From an uncultured Candidatus Saccharibacteria bacterium (lineage in GTDB: Bacteria; Patescibacteriota; Saccharimonadia; Saccharimonadales; Saccharimonadaceae), in contig CALISR010000002.1 in the NCBI GenBank assembly GCA_938041435.1, positions 1 to 64,000 of the forward strand: a stretch of 64,000 nucleotides of DNA, given 5' to 3'. Of the stretch, positions 23,438 to 32,900 are shown one piece after another. Numbering within the stretch: position 1 is the first letter of the stretch; each line of letters starts with the position of its first letter. The position numbers and the translations under genes were made by a program. Below the pieces are notes generated by a model that was not told the DNA's origin, made no database searches, and saw nothing but the letters and a program-made list of their open reading frames with translations.

Positions 23438-24757
23438 ATGAGAAAACCAACATTCGCAACAATCCAACTCGAAAAGATCGTTGGTGGTGGGCAAGCCCTC
23501 GGCACACTTGACGATGGCCGCAAAGCCTTCGTCTGGGGTGGGTTACCGGGCGAGACCGTCACTATCCGCATCACCAAGAAAAAATCTCACTTCGTCGAAG
23601 GAGTGGTGACTGAGGTGCTCGCTGCTTCGCCCGAGCGTATCACGCCGCGCGACCCCGAGAGCTACCTCAGTACCAGCCCATGGCAAATTATGCCGCTGGC
23701 GAGCGAGCAGCATTATAAGGCAGCGCTGATCGAGGAGGCCTTTGAGTTGCACGATATTGTTTTGCCAGAGCCAATTGATGTTTTTTGCGATAATATACCC
23801 TATGGCTACCGCAATAAAGTTGAGCTGAGTTGGTATAGCGACAGGGCAGAGGATGGCACCGAGACGCTCGACCTCGCGTTCTTTCGACGGGGGAGCAAGG
23901 GCAAAATTATCGTTGACGGGACGAGCTTAGCTCGGCCAGAGATCAACCAGCTCGCCCGGCAGGTGCGTGACCTATTGCACACCAAGCAAGTGACGGCGCG
24001 CCAGCTCAAGACGCTCCTCATCCGCTGCGACCAAGCAGGCAACTGCGTGTGGCAACTCTATACCAAAGACCGCCTAGGCGATGTTATCAGCCCAGACGAA
24101 GCTATCACACTGCCAGCCCAGGGCGGCGAGATCATCTACTCCGACCCCCGTTCGCCAGCCAGTCGCATCACCGAGCGCTTGGCATGCTTTGGCGATCCTG
24201 TATTGCAGGATGCCATTCTTGGCGTGCCATTTCGCTATGCCACTGAGGGGTTCTTCCAGGTTAATCTGCCGGTCTACGAGCAAGCGCTGCGCGACATGCA
24301 GCGGTTCGCCCAGGTGCAGGATGGCACACCACAGCCCACGCTCGACCTCTATGCCGGGGTGGGGACGATTGGCCTCACGATCGGCAGTAATAACGTCACG
24401 CTAGTAGAGATAAACGCTGATGCGGTGCGTGAGATGCAGCGTAATATCCACCAGCTAGGCCGCACAAGCCAAGCCAAGGCTGTTCTTGCACCCAGCGAGC
24501 AAGCACTAGAACACATTACTGGCGATGCGCTCATCATTCTGGACCCACCACGTGCCGGCCTCCACGCTGATGTTATTGCCAAACTCCTCACCGCCCAGCC
24601 ACAGCGCATCCTCTACCTCAGTTGCAACCCCGTCACTCAGGCACGCGACGTGGCGCTTCTTGCCACGCACTATGGCATTGCCTATCACCGAGGCTACAAC
24701 TTCTTCCCCCGTACACCGCACAGTGAGCATTTGGTGGTGCTTGATCGGCTTACGTAG
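23438..24757 (+). CDS. TrmA/RlmCD-type RNA m5U methyltransferase
   Basis: SAM-dependent methyltransferase that makes 5-methyluridine in tRNA or 23S rRNA. 439 residues. The N-terminal TRAM domain (IVGGGQALGTLDDGRKAFVW) is followed by a central domain and the C-terminal Rossmann domain: SAM motif LDLYAGVGTIGLTI, LDPPRAGLH, catalytic Cys in YLSCNPVTQARD and the general-base Glu in PHSEHLVVLDR. The [4Fe-4S] Cys of RlmD are not seen, so target U54 of tRNA versus U747/U1939 cannot be settled. The ATG at 23438 (or GTG at 23435) follows TATAAT (23424-23429) directly; leaderless. Confidence 0.9.
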   Translation: MRKPTFATIQLEKIVGGGQALGTLDDGRKAFVWGGLPGETVTIRITKKKSHFVEGVVTEVLAASPERITPRDPESYLSTSPWQIMPLASEQHYKAALIEEAFELHDIVLPEPIDVFCDNIPYGYRNKVELSWYSDRAEDGTETLDLAFFRRGSKGKIIVDGTSLARPEINQLARQVRDLLHTKQVTARQLKTLLIRCDQAGNCVWQLYTKDRLGDVISPDEAITLPAQGGEIIYSDPRSPASRITERLACFGDPVLQDAILGVPFRYATEGFFQVNLPVYEQALRDMQRFAQVQDGTPQPTLDLYAGVGTIGLTIGSNNVTLVEINADAVREMQRNIHQLGRTSQAKAVLAPSEQALEHITGDALIILDPPRAGLHADVIAKLLTAQPQRILYLSCNPVTQARDVALLATHYGIAYHRGYNFFPRTPHSEHLVVLDRLT

Positions 24758-24825
24758 TGGCTTTATATCGCTCTTATAAAAAAGTGATTCTTCACGATTC
24801 AGACATTGAGAAAGGAAATGCAAAA

Positions 24826-25284
24826 ATGAGCGCATTCATGATACAAATGCAAGTTATCTATACAGCTCTTATGGCTGGGATGATGCTTATGTATACTATT
24901 ACTTTAGGACGCTATTTTGATTATATTTTAAAACACAAGATACCTGGCGCATCTCAAAATTGGGCACTGTTTCATAATAATACTCGAGTGCAGATCTACC
25001 ACACAGCTGTATTGGTTGGCCACGCAATGTTGTCGATAATTTCTCTCGCTACCAACTATACGAGAGGGCCGGCTCCACTCGTGGTTGCAGCGGCTGTTCC
25101 ATTTCTCATGCTTACCACTCATATGGTAACTGGCTTTGCCAAGGCGGAATTTTTTGTCAATGGTGCGCAGCGATTGGATGATGAGAAGACAGTAAAAACA
25201 TATCTTGCATGGAATATGCCACTCCATATCACATACACTCTCCTCTATGCTGTATCGGCCGCTCTTTTGCTTACATTGTTATAG
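24826..25284 (+). CDS. Small membrane protein, 152 aa
   Basis: The start at ATG 24826 is set by GAGAAAGGAAA upstream. Four hydrophobic segments: QVIYTALMAGMMLMYTITLG, AVLVGHAMLSIISLA, LVVAAAVPFLMLTTHMV and PLHITYTLLYAVSAALLLTL, with conserved-looking His residues in helices 2, 3 and 4 (VGHA, TTHM, PLHIT), which could bind heme or metal (inference). I do not recognise the family. A degenerate copy of its first 25 codons lies at 26662-26740, so the gene was once duplicated. Confidence 0.65.
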   Translation: MSAFMIQMQVIYTALMAGMMLMYTITLGRYFDYILKHKIPGASQNWALFHNNTRVQIYHTAVLVGHAMLSIISLATNYTRGPAPLVVAAAVPFLMLTTHMVTGFAKAEFFVNGAQRLDDEKTVKTYLAWNMPLHITYTLLYAVSAALLLTLL

Positions 25285-25368
25285 GTCTCAATCGTCAAGG
25301 ATCACGAGGAAATGAGAGAACGTTTATCTTAATTGGCATAGCCAGGTAATAAGGCTATAATAAGTTTT

Positions 25369-25887
25369 ATGCGACGCTCTACCCGAAGAAAGATTATTAT
25401 CGTTGGAGTTCTCCTTATCACCTACAGTGCTATTACGTACGGGCTTCCCTATCTGCTTTTGGATGCACCGTTCGCACGGGTTAATGCAACTGAGACGCTT
25501 AAGCAGCGCTTTTCTCGCGAATATACGCAATCGCTTGATGTCAAATATAGCAAAGGGTCACCTCAGCTCAGCCGCGAAAGCCCAAGTGGCACAGTGCTTG
25601 GCTACGTCACAGACACGAAGACACGCCAGAAGCTGCTCCAAGCTCAGCCTTTTGCCGATTGCTCTGGTGGCTGCTCGTCGTGGCAGCCGTATAGTGAATA
25701 TGGCAAAACATCGCCACTGCTTAGTATCGAGCAAAATTCATCCCCCGACTCGCGCAACATTCTTCGCACCGCAACAGGAGAGGGAGGTCAGTGTGTTGCT
25801 CGCTACCGCCCAGAGTCGCACGGTGAGATATTCTGCTTGTCGCCTTCGACAGGGGCGTTTGCATATAGGTATGATGGTGCATCGTAG
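25369..25887 (+). CDS. Membrane-anchored or secreted protein, 172 aa
   Basis: Basic N-terminus MRRSTRRK followed by one hydrophobic segment IIIVGVLLITYSAITYGLPY, then an extracytoplasmic domain. That domain has CSGGCSSW and a later ECV-like pair (GGQCVARYRP, IFCLSPSTG), four Cys in all, possibly two disulfides. KTRQKLLQAQPFADC and FAYRYDGAS are the only distinctive stretches. No family recognised. The ATG lies 7 nt after TATAAT (25356-25361); leaderless. Confidence 0.6.
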   Translation: MRRSTRRKIIIVGVLLITYSAITYGLPYLLLDAPFARVNATETLKQRFSREYTQSLDVKYSKGSPQLSRESPSGTVLGYVTDTKTRQKLLQAQPFADCSGGCSSWQPYSEYGKTSPLLSIEQNSSPDSRNILRTATGEGGQCVARYRPESHGEIFCLSPSTGAFAYRYDGAS

Positions 25888-25934
25888 GGGTGCGGCATTT
25901 TGATCTTCATCAATTCTAGCCTCACTCTCCATAT

Positions 25935-26234
25935 TTAGAGGACTACGACAACTTGTTCAGTATCTCCAAACTTACGACCATATAGCCATGTAGGGCCGCC
26001 ATGCTGCTGAAGCTCAACAATGATAGAGGGTGAGGTAATGGTGTCTCTCGTCGTTTGAAGATATTCTTGCTCACTCATGCCCTGTTGGATGTGATGTTTC
26101 CTCTGAACAACGCCATGCTCGTACACTCTCTGCATAATTTCATCGAGATTGTCCGGAATGTAGCGATCTGGCGTCTCTTCTCCCACGTCTTCAGGAGAAG
26201 GGGCAGGTCGATTATTAGAAAAATTATCGTTCAA
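25935..26234 (-). CDS. Small acidic hypothetical protein
   Basis: 99 residues from a TTG at 26234 (no better start; GGCGG-like ribosome site absent). The sequence is polar and acidic (APSPEDVGEETPDRYIPDNL) and has LYGRKFGDTEQVVVVL at the C-terminus. No signal peptide or known motif. It lies 26 nt downstream of the 26261-26515 gene on the same strand and is probably its operon partner. Confidence 0.45.
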   Translation of the reverse strand: MNDNFSNNRPAPSPEDVGEETPDRYIPDNLDEIMQRVYEHGVVQRKHHIQQGMSEQEYLQTTRDTITSPSIIVELQQHGGPTWLYGRKFGDTEQVVVVL

Positions 26235-26260
26235 AACGAATCACCGCATTAAACTTCGCA

Positions 26261-26515
26261 CTAATCATTCATTAGGTTTTGATTGCAGGCTTTAATGATG
26301 TGATTGCTCAGGTTGATGATTGTCTGTCGATCGGCAACACCCATTACCTCTTGCAGCCAATCCCAGCCTTTTGCGTCGGGCGCATAATCGCCCATCGTGA
26401 GCTCGCCGATTGCCCGCGTGAGATCAAACCATTCTTTCGCGGTAAAGGTGATGGTGACTGGCTTGTCGTAGTCGTATTTTTTGCCTGAACTCGACGTTGG
26501 GTCAGTAGATGACAT
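26261..26515 (-). CDS. Small hypothetical protein, paralogue of 26744-27010
   Basis: 84 residues, ATG at 26515 with AAGGAG 6 nt upstream. The core PVTITFTAKEWFDLTRAIGE then LTMGDYAPDAKGWDWLQEV closely parallels PMTIVLTTEEVSKLMGLITE and LTLGPYAPSEEEWRQLENV in the next gene upstream, so the two are diverged duplicates of one small, probably helical domain. Its promoter holds a perfect palindrome (26534-26548) near the expected +1, suggesting repression. No known function. Confidence 0.65.
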   Translation of the reverse strand: MSSTDPTSSSGKKYDYDKPVTITFTAKEWFDLTRAIGELTMGDYAPDAKGWDWLQEVMGVADRQTIINLSNHIIKACNQNLMND

Positions 26516-26533
26516 ATAAACTCCTTTATGGTG

Positions 26534-26548
26534 TTAGTGTTACACTAA
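26534..26548. promoter_or_regulatory. Palindromic operator before the 26515 gene
   Basis: TTAGTGTTACACTAA, perfect 7-bp arms around one base. On the minus strand it follows TTGATT-N17-TATGTT, so it overlaps the transcription start of the 26261-26515 gene. Confidence 0.55.
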
Positions 26549-26661
26549 ACATATCTCGACTTGCATTTTAAATCAAGTATCATTGCTAGAAACTGGTTGA
26601 TTTAAGACGTCGTTCTACTCCAACCCATTCCGTATCTCCAGCAAGGATATATAAGAATAGA

Positions 26662-26740
26662 TACACTCATTATACAGGTGCATGCTATCTATACGTCCCT
26701 TATGACTGGGATGATGCTTCTATGCTATTCTTTAGGGTAT
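26662..26740 (+). pseudogene. Degenerate copy of the start of the 24826 membrane-protein gene
   Basis: GCATGCTATCTATACGTCCC then TTATGACTGGGATGATGCTTC aligns with GCAAGTTATCTATACAGCTC / TTATGGCTGGGATGATGCTTA at 24855-24895, with small deletions further on. The open frame is short and broken; only the first membrane segment is left. Confidence 0.7.
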
Positions 26741-26743
26741 TCT

Positions 26744-27010
26744 TTATTTATCGCTAGGAGAAGTAGTATTGTCCAGATACCTTCCCAGCTTCTTGGAAAT
26801 ATTTAAGTAATAATCAGCAGAGGAAAGGCCGTGTACGTTTTCCAACTGTCTCCATTCTTCCTCAGAAGGTGCATAGGGGCCAAGTGTCAGCTCGGTAATA
26901 AGTCCCATTAGTTTGCTCACTTCTTCGGTCGTTAACACAATCGTCATAGGTTCATCCAGCATAGCGCGTATAATCTTATCGTAGGCTGATCTATCTGTAT
27001 TGTCTGACAT
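26744..27010 (-). CDS. Small hypothetical protein, paralogue of 26261-26515
   Basis: 88 residues. I use the ATG at 27010 (MSDNTDRSAYDK), which lies 9 nt from AGAAAGGA; the ATG at 27019 touches that site. MTIVLTTEEVSKLMGLITEL and LGPYAPSEEEWRQLE match the paralogue downstream. The degenerate membrane-gene fragment at 26662-26740 lies between the two paralogues, on the other strand, which suggests that this small block was rearranged by duplication. Confidence 0.65.
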   Translation of the reverse strand: MSDNTDRSAYDKIIRAMLDEPMTIVLTTEEVSKLMGLITELTLGPYAPSEEEWRQLENVHGLSSADYYLNISKKLGRYLDNTTSPSDK

Positions 27011-27107
27011 AACATACATTCCTTTCTGATGGTTAATTTATTGTGGTAATTCTAAAAATACTATAAGACCCTCGTTAGTGCAAGCGTGTCAAACTAATTA
27101 CTTTGCA

Positions 27108-29429
27108 CTACTCAGCACGGGATACCACCACAAAGCGCCGGCCCACACGTCGAGCCCACCACCATTGCAATACAATCACAGGAATGATAATAGCAGTACT
27201 GGGCCAGAGCAGGAGTAGGTTTGGCGGGGTGAAGTCGAAGAACTGGCGGAGCGGGCCAACACCAAAACTCACTACTGTTACAAACAATACAGCAAGCATA
27301 TACAGCATACGCGCAAGGTGAGCCCGCTTATCCAGCTGGATGCCGAGCATGCGGCCAGCCAAAAATACTAGATACACACCGTAGAAGGTCGCCACGAGCA
27401 CTGTCATCGTTGCTACCTCGCCAAGGCGATCTGGGTAGAGTGTGCGGCCAAGCCAATACACACTAGCGACCGTTAGCCCTGTGAGCACTGCAATTGGTGC
27501 CACCGCCAGCAGGGTGTCGTGCCAGAAGCGCCGGGGGTCAATCCGGTGCCGCGGTGAGGGTGGGAAGAGCGTCCACATAATGGTCGGCATCGTCACGAGG
27601 AAGATATTCATAAAGGTAAGATGGCGCGGCGCATATGGGTACATAATGCCGAGGGTGAGGGTAATGGCCAGTAGCACGACACCATAAATAATCTTATGGA
27701 AGAAGAGCACGCCGATAAGCTCAATAGCCTGCATGATGCGATTACCTAGCTCCATTCCCAGGGGTAGTGACGTAAAGGAGTTGTTGAGCAGGATAATATC
27801 GGCAACGCGCCGACTAGCTGGTGCACCAGCATACATCGCGACGCCAAGGTCGGCTCGCTTGAGCGCTAAGGCATCATTGACACCATCGCCCACCATGCCA
27901 GTAAACCGCCCTTGCTCTGAGAAGTGAGCGATGAGCCGTTCCTTTTGCTCGGGTAAGACGCGGGCAAAGATTGTGTGGGTATCGGCCGCCTCGGCAAAGG
28001 CTGTATCATCGAGCTGGGCAAGCTCTGCCCCGGTGATAGCTGCCTCAGGCTGATGGATCCCCGCTGCCTTCGCGATATAGCTGACCGTCCGTGGGTTATC
28101 TCCGCTAATGACGCGAATTGTTACGCCTTGGCCCTGCAAAAATCGCACGGTATCGACCACGCCATGACGCAGACTGTTGCGCAGGACGATTGCCCCCAGC
28201 GGCTGACCCGAGCCAGCGGCGAGCTGCTTAAGTGGCACGCTGCTGTCGGCAAAGCGGGCAAGCAGGAGGACACGCAGGCCGTCATTTGCCCAGGCGTCGA
28301 TTTGGGCTTGCTGAGCTGGCGAGAGCGGGGCAAGCCGTGCCACAAACTCTGGTGCACCTAGCATCAGCGTCTGCACTGAGCCAGCAATCTCGGCCCGCAC
28401 CCCCGCCATTTTCCGGCTCGATGAGAACGCCATCACCTCTTGGACGTGGGCGGCAGGAGCCTGGTGCGCGACAAGAATTGCCTGGCCAGTCGCATTGCCA
28501 CCACTGGTTTCGTGCGCAACCAGGGCAGCGTAGTGGGCGAGTTGTTCATCACTGGTCGATGGATCAAACGACGCAGCGTGCTCGAACATAACATCATCAC
28601 TTGTTAAGGTGCCCGTCTTATCCACGCAGAGCACGCCAAGCAGTGCCATTGCTTCAATCGCTGAGAGCTTCTGGGGCAGCACTTTAGCCTGAGCCAGGCG
28701 CAGCGAGCCAAAGGCAAGCAGGAGCGAGCTCGCCAGGAGCAGCCCCTCCGGCACAACGGTGATCGCCGCGGTGATAATCGTCTTGAGAATACTCACGGCC
28801 TGCAACTCCGCAACATGGTAGCGCGCAAAGATAAGCAGTGCTAGCACCACTGCCCCATAAGTGAGGACAGTAATGGCACGCTGGATAGCGCGCTGGAGTG
28901 GGGTGGGCTGCGGCGCGTACTGCTTGAGCACAGTGCTGATTGCACCAGCCTTGGTGGCGCTACCAACCGCGGTGACGCGAGCGTGAGCTGTGCCCGCTAC
29001 CACTGTTGTGGCTGCATAGATGGTATCACCGGGTGCTTTGTCTACCGCGGCAGATTCGCCCGTGAGCATGCTCTCGTTCACTTCGAGGCCTTTTGCGTCG
29101 AGCACGACGCCATCGGCGGGTAACTCGTCGCCAGCGTGCAGGGCAAGGGTATCACCCACCTGCAGTGCATCGTAGAGCACCTCAGCGACCGTGCCATCGG
29201 CCTGGACGACGCGGGCGCGCGGTGCACTCATTAGCTCAAGCTTACGCAGAGCGCGCTTGGCCCGAATCTCCTGCACGGCACCAATCAGCGAATTGACCAT
29301 AATGACGAACGATATAAACCAGGCATCGCGATACTCCCGCACATAGAGCAGCGCCATAGCAAGGAGCAAAATCGCCAGCACGATGGGCGAGACGAAGTTG
29401 CGCCGGATGATTGCCAGATAGTCCTTCAT
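27108..29429 (-). CDS. Cation-translocating P-type ATPase
   Basis: Membrane ion pump driven by ATP. 773 residues: actuator domain with VNESMLTGESAAVDK, phosphorylation site CVDKTGTLTSDD, nucleotide domain, hinge MVGDGVNDALALKRADLGVA, and a membrane motif VVPEGLLLASSLLLA in helix 4, which is the PEGL type of Ca/Mg/Na pumps rather than the CPC type of heavy-metal pumps. About ten membrane helices and no N-terminal metal-binding domain. The ion cannot be decided from the sequence alone. The 29434-29925 gene ends 4 nt before its start on the same strand, so they form an operon. Confidence 0.92.
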   Translation of the reverse strand: MKDYLAIIRRNFVSPIVLAILLLAMALLYVREYRDAWFISFVIMVNSLIGAVQEIRAKRALRKLELMSAPRARVVQADGTVAEVLYDALQVGDTLALHAGDELPADGVVLDAKGLEVNESMLTGESAAVDKAPGDTIYAATTVVAGTAHARVTAVGSATKAGAISTVLKQYAPQPTPLQRAIQRAITVLTYGAVVLALLIFARYHVAELQAVSILKTIITAAITVVPEGLLLASSLLLAFGSLRLAQAKVLPQKLSAIEAMALLGVLCVDKTGTLTSDDVMFEHAASFDPSTSDEQLAHYAALVAHETSGGNATGQAILVAHQAPAAHVQEVMAFSSSRKMAGVRAEIAGSVQTLMLGAPEFVARLAPLSPAQQAQIDAWANDGLRVLLLARFADSSVPLKQLAAGSGQPLGAIVLRNSLRHGVVDTVRFLQGQGVTIRVISGDNPRTVSYIAKAAGIHQPEAAITGAELAQLDDTAFAEAADTHTIFARVLPEQKERLIAHFSEQGRFTGMVGDGVNDALALKRADLGVAMYAGAPASRRVADIILLNNSFTSLPLGMELGNRIMQAIELIGVLFFHKIIYGVVLLAITLTLGIMYPYAPRHLTFMNIFLVTMPTIMWTLFPPSPRHRIDPRRFWHDTLLAVAPIAVLTGLTVASVYWLGRTLYPDRLGEVATMTVLVATFYGVYLVFLAGRMLGIQLDKRAHLARMLYMLAVLFVTVVSFGVGPLRQFFDFTPPNLLLLWPSTAIIIPVIVLQWWWARRVGRRFVVVSRAE

Positions 29430-29433
29430 ATCG

Positions 29434-29925
29434 TTATTTTACCTCTCCTCGATGATACTGACACTTCGCGGCAACTCGCCAGCCACTGCGCGCGTCGCTG
29501 TCTGCTTGGTAGATATGGCCGTCCTTTACCTCATCAACGAGAATGAGGGCTGGGTTGTATGGCGCAAGGGTGCGATAGTACATAATGTCGCGATCGGTGA
29601 TGCGCCCAAATCCGGGGAATATTTCGCGAAATTTCTGCCGGCCAAATTCGTCAAAATACTCTGGCTGACCGCGGGGCGGGAAGAATGTCTCAGCGCGCAG
29701 GCCAATTCGCACAGCGATCTTCTTAACATCGCCAAGGAGCAGGCGCGATGGTCCATAGACCAAGCAATAGAGCTGGCCGTCTGTCGCAAAAAACACCGAT
29801 GCCTTGGCGGCAAGCCCCGCGGCAATATTGCGCGCCACCACGCGATCGATCACTAGCTGCACGCCAAAGCGTGCGGCGAGAGCCTTTTGCACATATGCAA
29901 CATCCATGTGGTTACCAAAGTCCAT
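29434..29925 (-). CDS. Hypothetical protein upstream of the P-type ATPase
   Basis: 163 residues from the ATG at 29925. A soluble alpha/beta protein without recognised domain. Distinct stretches are ARFGVQLVIDRVVARNIAAG, SVFFATDGQLYCLVYGPSRL, KIAVRIGLRAETFFPP and DIMYYRTLAPYNPALILVDE. The hydrophobic beta-strand pattern suggests a compact fold; residues KCQYHRGEVK end it. It is directly upstream of the P-type ATPase with a 4-nt gap and is likely to be co-transcribed, so a link to ion homeostasis is possible but unproven. Confidence 0.7.
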   Translation of the reverse strand: MDFGNHMDVAYVQKALAARFGVQLVIDRVVARNIAAGLAAKASVFFATDGQLYCLVYGPSRLLLGDVKKIAVRIGLRAETFFPPRGQPEYFDEFGRQKFREIFPGFGRITDRDIMYYRTLAPYNPALILVDEVKDGHIYQADSDARSGWRVAAKCQYHRGEVK

Positions 29926-29994
29926 GATAGATATTATACCGGAATCTCGGCCTGGCCGCTAGAGTCGAGGCGGTGAGTGTGCGATAATGGAGAC

Positions 29995-32900
29995 ATGTCT
30001 GAACACGAATTTTCGACTCGATACACGCACCTCAATAACCAGCAGCGCGCCGCCGTCGATACCATCGATGGGCCACTGCTCGTTGTGGCTGGCCCCGGCA
30101 CCGGCAAGACAGAGCTGCTCAGCATGCGCGCCGCCAACATCCTGCGCCAAACAGATGTACTGCCCGAGAATATCCTCTGCCTCACCTTTACCGACAGTGG
30201 AGCAGCCGCGATGCGCCAGCGCCTGCGCAGCATCATTGGGGCAGATGCCTACCGCGTCGCCATCCATACCTTCCATAGCTTTGGCAGTGAGGCGATTAAT
30301 CACCACCGAGAATATTTCTACCACGGTGCATCACGTAAGCCTACTGATGAGCTTGGCAGCTATGAGATTTTGCGCGGTATCCTTGGCAAGCTCGATCACC
30401 ATAACCCGTTGAGCAGTAAGCAAAATGGTGAGTTTACCTACCTGCAGGACATTAGCCGCAGTATTAGCCAGCTCAAGCAGGCTGGTCTGAGTAGCGCAGA
30501 GCTTCGGCAGGTTATCGATGCGGACGAGGCGCTTCTAGCGGCCGTCGAGCCACGCCTCAGCGAGGTCTTTGCCGCTGGGCGGATAAGCAAACCAATGGCC
30601 GGCAAGCTCGCTCCGCTGGCGGGCGAAGCAGCTCAGCTGCCACTGCCGCCGTTGCCGCCCACCATTCCACCACTGGCTGATAGCTTCTCGCTGAGCCTCG
30701 CTCGGGTGATCGACGAGACGCTTGACAGCGGTAAGACCACACCGCTCACCGCCTGGCGTAACCACTGGTGCGAGAAGGACGCTACTGGGAGCTATGTCCT
30801 CAAAGATCGCAAACGCCTCACCAAGCTGCGCGCCCTGGCTGAGGTCTATGATGCATATCTCACCGAGCTGAGCGCAGCTGGTCTCTATGACTACGATGAT
30901 ATGATTCTCCAGCTCGCTCAGGCGCTCGATGCCCAGCCTGAGCTGCGCGCCAATCTAGAGGAGCAGTACCAATACATCATGGTAGATGAATTTCAAGACA
31001 CCAACCTCGCGCAGCTGCGCATCCTCTTTTCGCTAACGAGTAGCCCCGTCCACGAGGGCCGCCCCAACATTATGGCGGTGGGGGATGACGACCAAGCAAT
31101 CTACAGCTTCCAGGGAGCAGATGTGAGCAATATTCACCGCTTCCGCAGCCACTACCGTGATGTGCAGCTGATCGTCTTGACGGATAACTACCGCTCTAGC
31201 AAGGCTATCCTCACACCAGCCCGCGCCGTCATTACTCAGGGGGGTGATCGGTTAGAGGCGGTGCTTCCTGAGCTTGATAAGACGCTCACCGCTCACCACC
31301 AGCCAACCCAGACTGCCGTCAGTCTGGCCGAGCTACCCACTAGCCTAGCCGAACGCCAATGGCTAGCGCAGCAGATTCGCCAGCAGATCGACAGCGGCAC
31401 ACCGCCCGAGGAGATCGCCGTCCTGGCTCGGCGCCACCGCGAGCTGGTGGCACTAGTGCCGCACCTCCAGGCTGCAGGCATTGCCATCAACTACGAGCGG
31501 CGCGATAACATTCTCGACAACCCCGTCATCCAAGCACTTGAGCTGCTCGCGCGGGTCATCGACGCCATAGCAGCGGGGGAGTTTCCCACTGCCGATAGCC
31601 TGCTACCAGAGCTAATGGCACACCCAGCCTTTGGCTTTGCTAGCCAGGATATTTGGCAGCTTAGCCTCCAGGCGTGGCGCAACCACCAAACGTGGGGCGA
31701 GACAATGATGGCGAGCCCGACCTTCCAACCCTTGATGGTGTGGCTCATCCATATGGCGTGGCAGGCGCAGCATCAACCGCTTGAGATGGTACTCGATGAT
31801 TTGCTTGGTGCCCCGCAGCCAGCCGATAGCCAAAAGACCCAGGCCGCCATAGCTAGTGCGATTACCGAGTACATGACGCAGCAGATGGCCCAATTCGACC
31901 AGCCAATTAGTCTCTCTACCGAAGCGGCCCCTGCCGTACCCACCGTACATTACCGCTCACCACTGTACGATTATTATTTCTCGCGCGAGAAGCTTGCCGA
32001 GCAGCCCGACGCATACCTTGCCTGCCTTGAGGCCTTGCGGACTCTGCGCAGCCGCGCCCAGGAGTATCGCGGTGATGATGAGACGCTCCGGCTTGCCGAT
32101 ATACTCGATCTCCTCAGTATGCACCGGCAGTTCAAGACGCCCATCACCACCATCCGCCAGCGTACCGAGGCGCATACCGGCCGCATTAACCTCATGACAG
32201 CACACAAGGCCAAGGGGCTGGAGTTTGGTCATGTCTACATCATGGGCGCTGTCGATAGCACTTGGGGGCGGCGTGTGCGCTCACCAGTGTCACTCATCAC
32301 GTATCCAGATAATCTTGCTATTGCTCCGGCTGGCAATACATACGACGAGCGCCTCCGCCTCTTTTTCGTCGCCATGACGCGGGCGCGCGACCACCTAACT
32401 ATTAGCTACAGCACCCAAGATGATACCGGCAAAGCAACGCTACCGGCCAGCTTTCTCGACGGCGTCGACCTCACTGCAACTACTATCGACATGCCCAATG
32501 ATGTGCCAAGCCTCACCACCCAGCTCACCACCGATTGGCAGCGCCGCCTTGCGCCAGTTGGCACGCCCGAGCCTGATTTGCAGCAGCTTCTCCAGCCTAT
32601 GCTCGAGCAGTATAAGCTCTCTAGCACCCACCTTACTGCCTTCTTAGATGTATCGCGGGGTGGGCCCACGGCCTTCTTAACCAACTACTTGCTGCGCTTT
32701 CCGCAGGCACCGAGCCCGCATGCTATCTACGGCAATGCCATCCACCACGTGTTGCAGCGTGCTCACACCCATCTTACCGCTACTGGCAAGGTGCGACCGG
32801 CTGAGGATATCCTGGGCGACTTTGAGCAAGAGCTTAATCGCCAGCCACTGGGGCCAGAGGACTTCGCGTACTTTAGCCGGAAGGGGCTCGATTCACTGAG

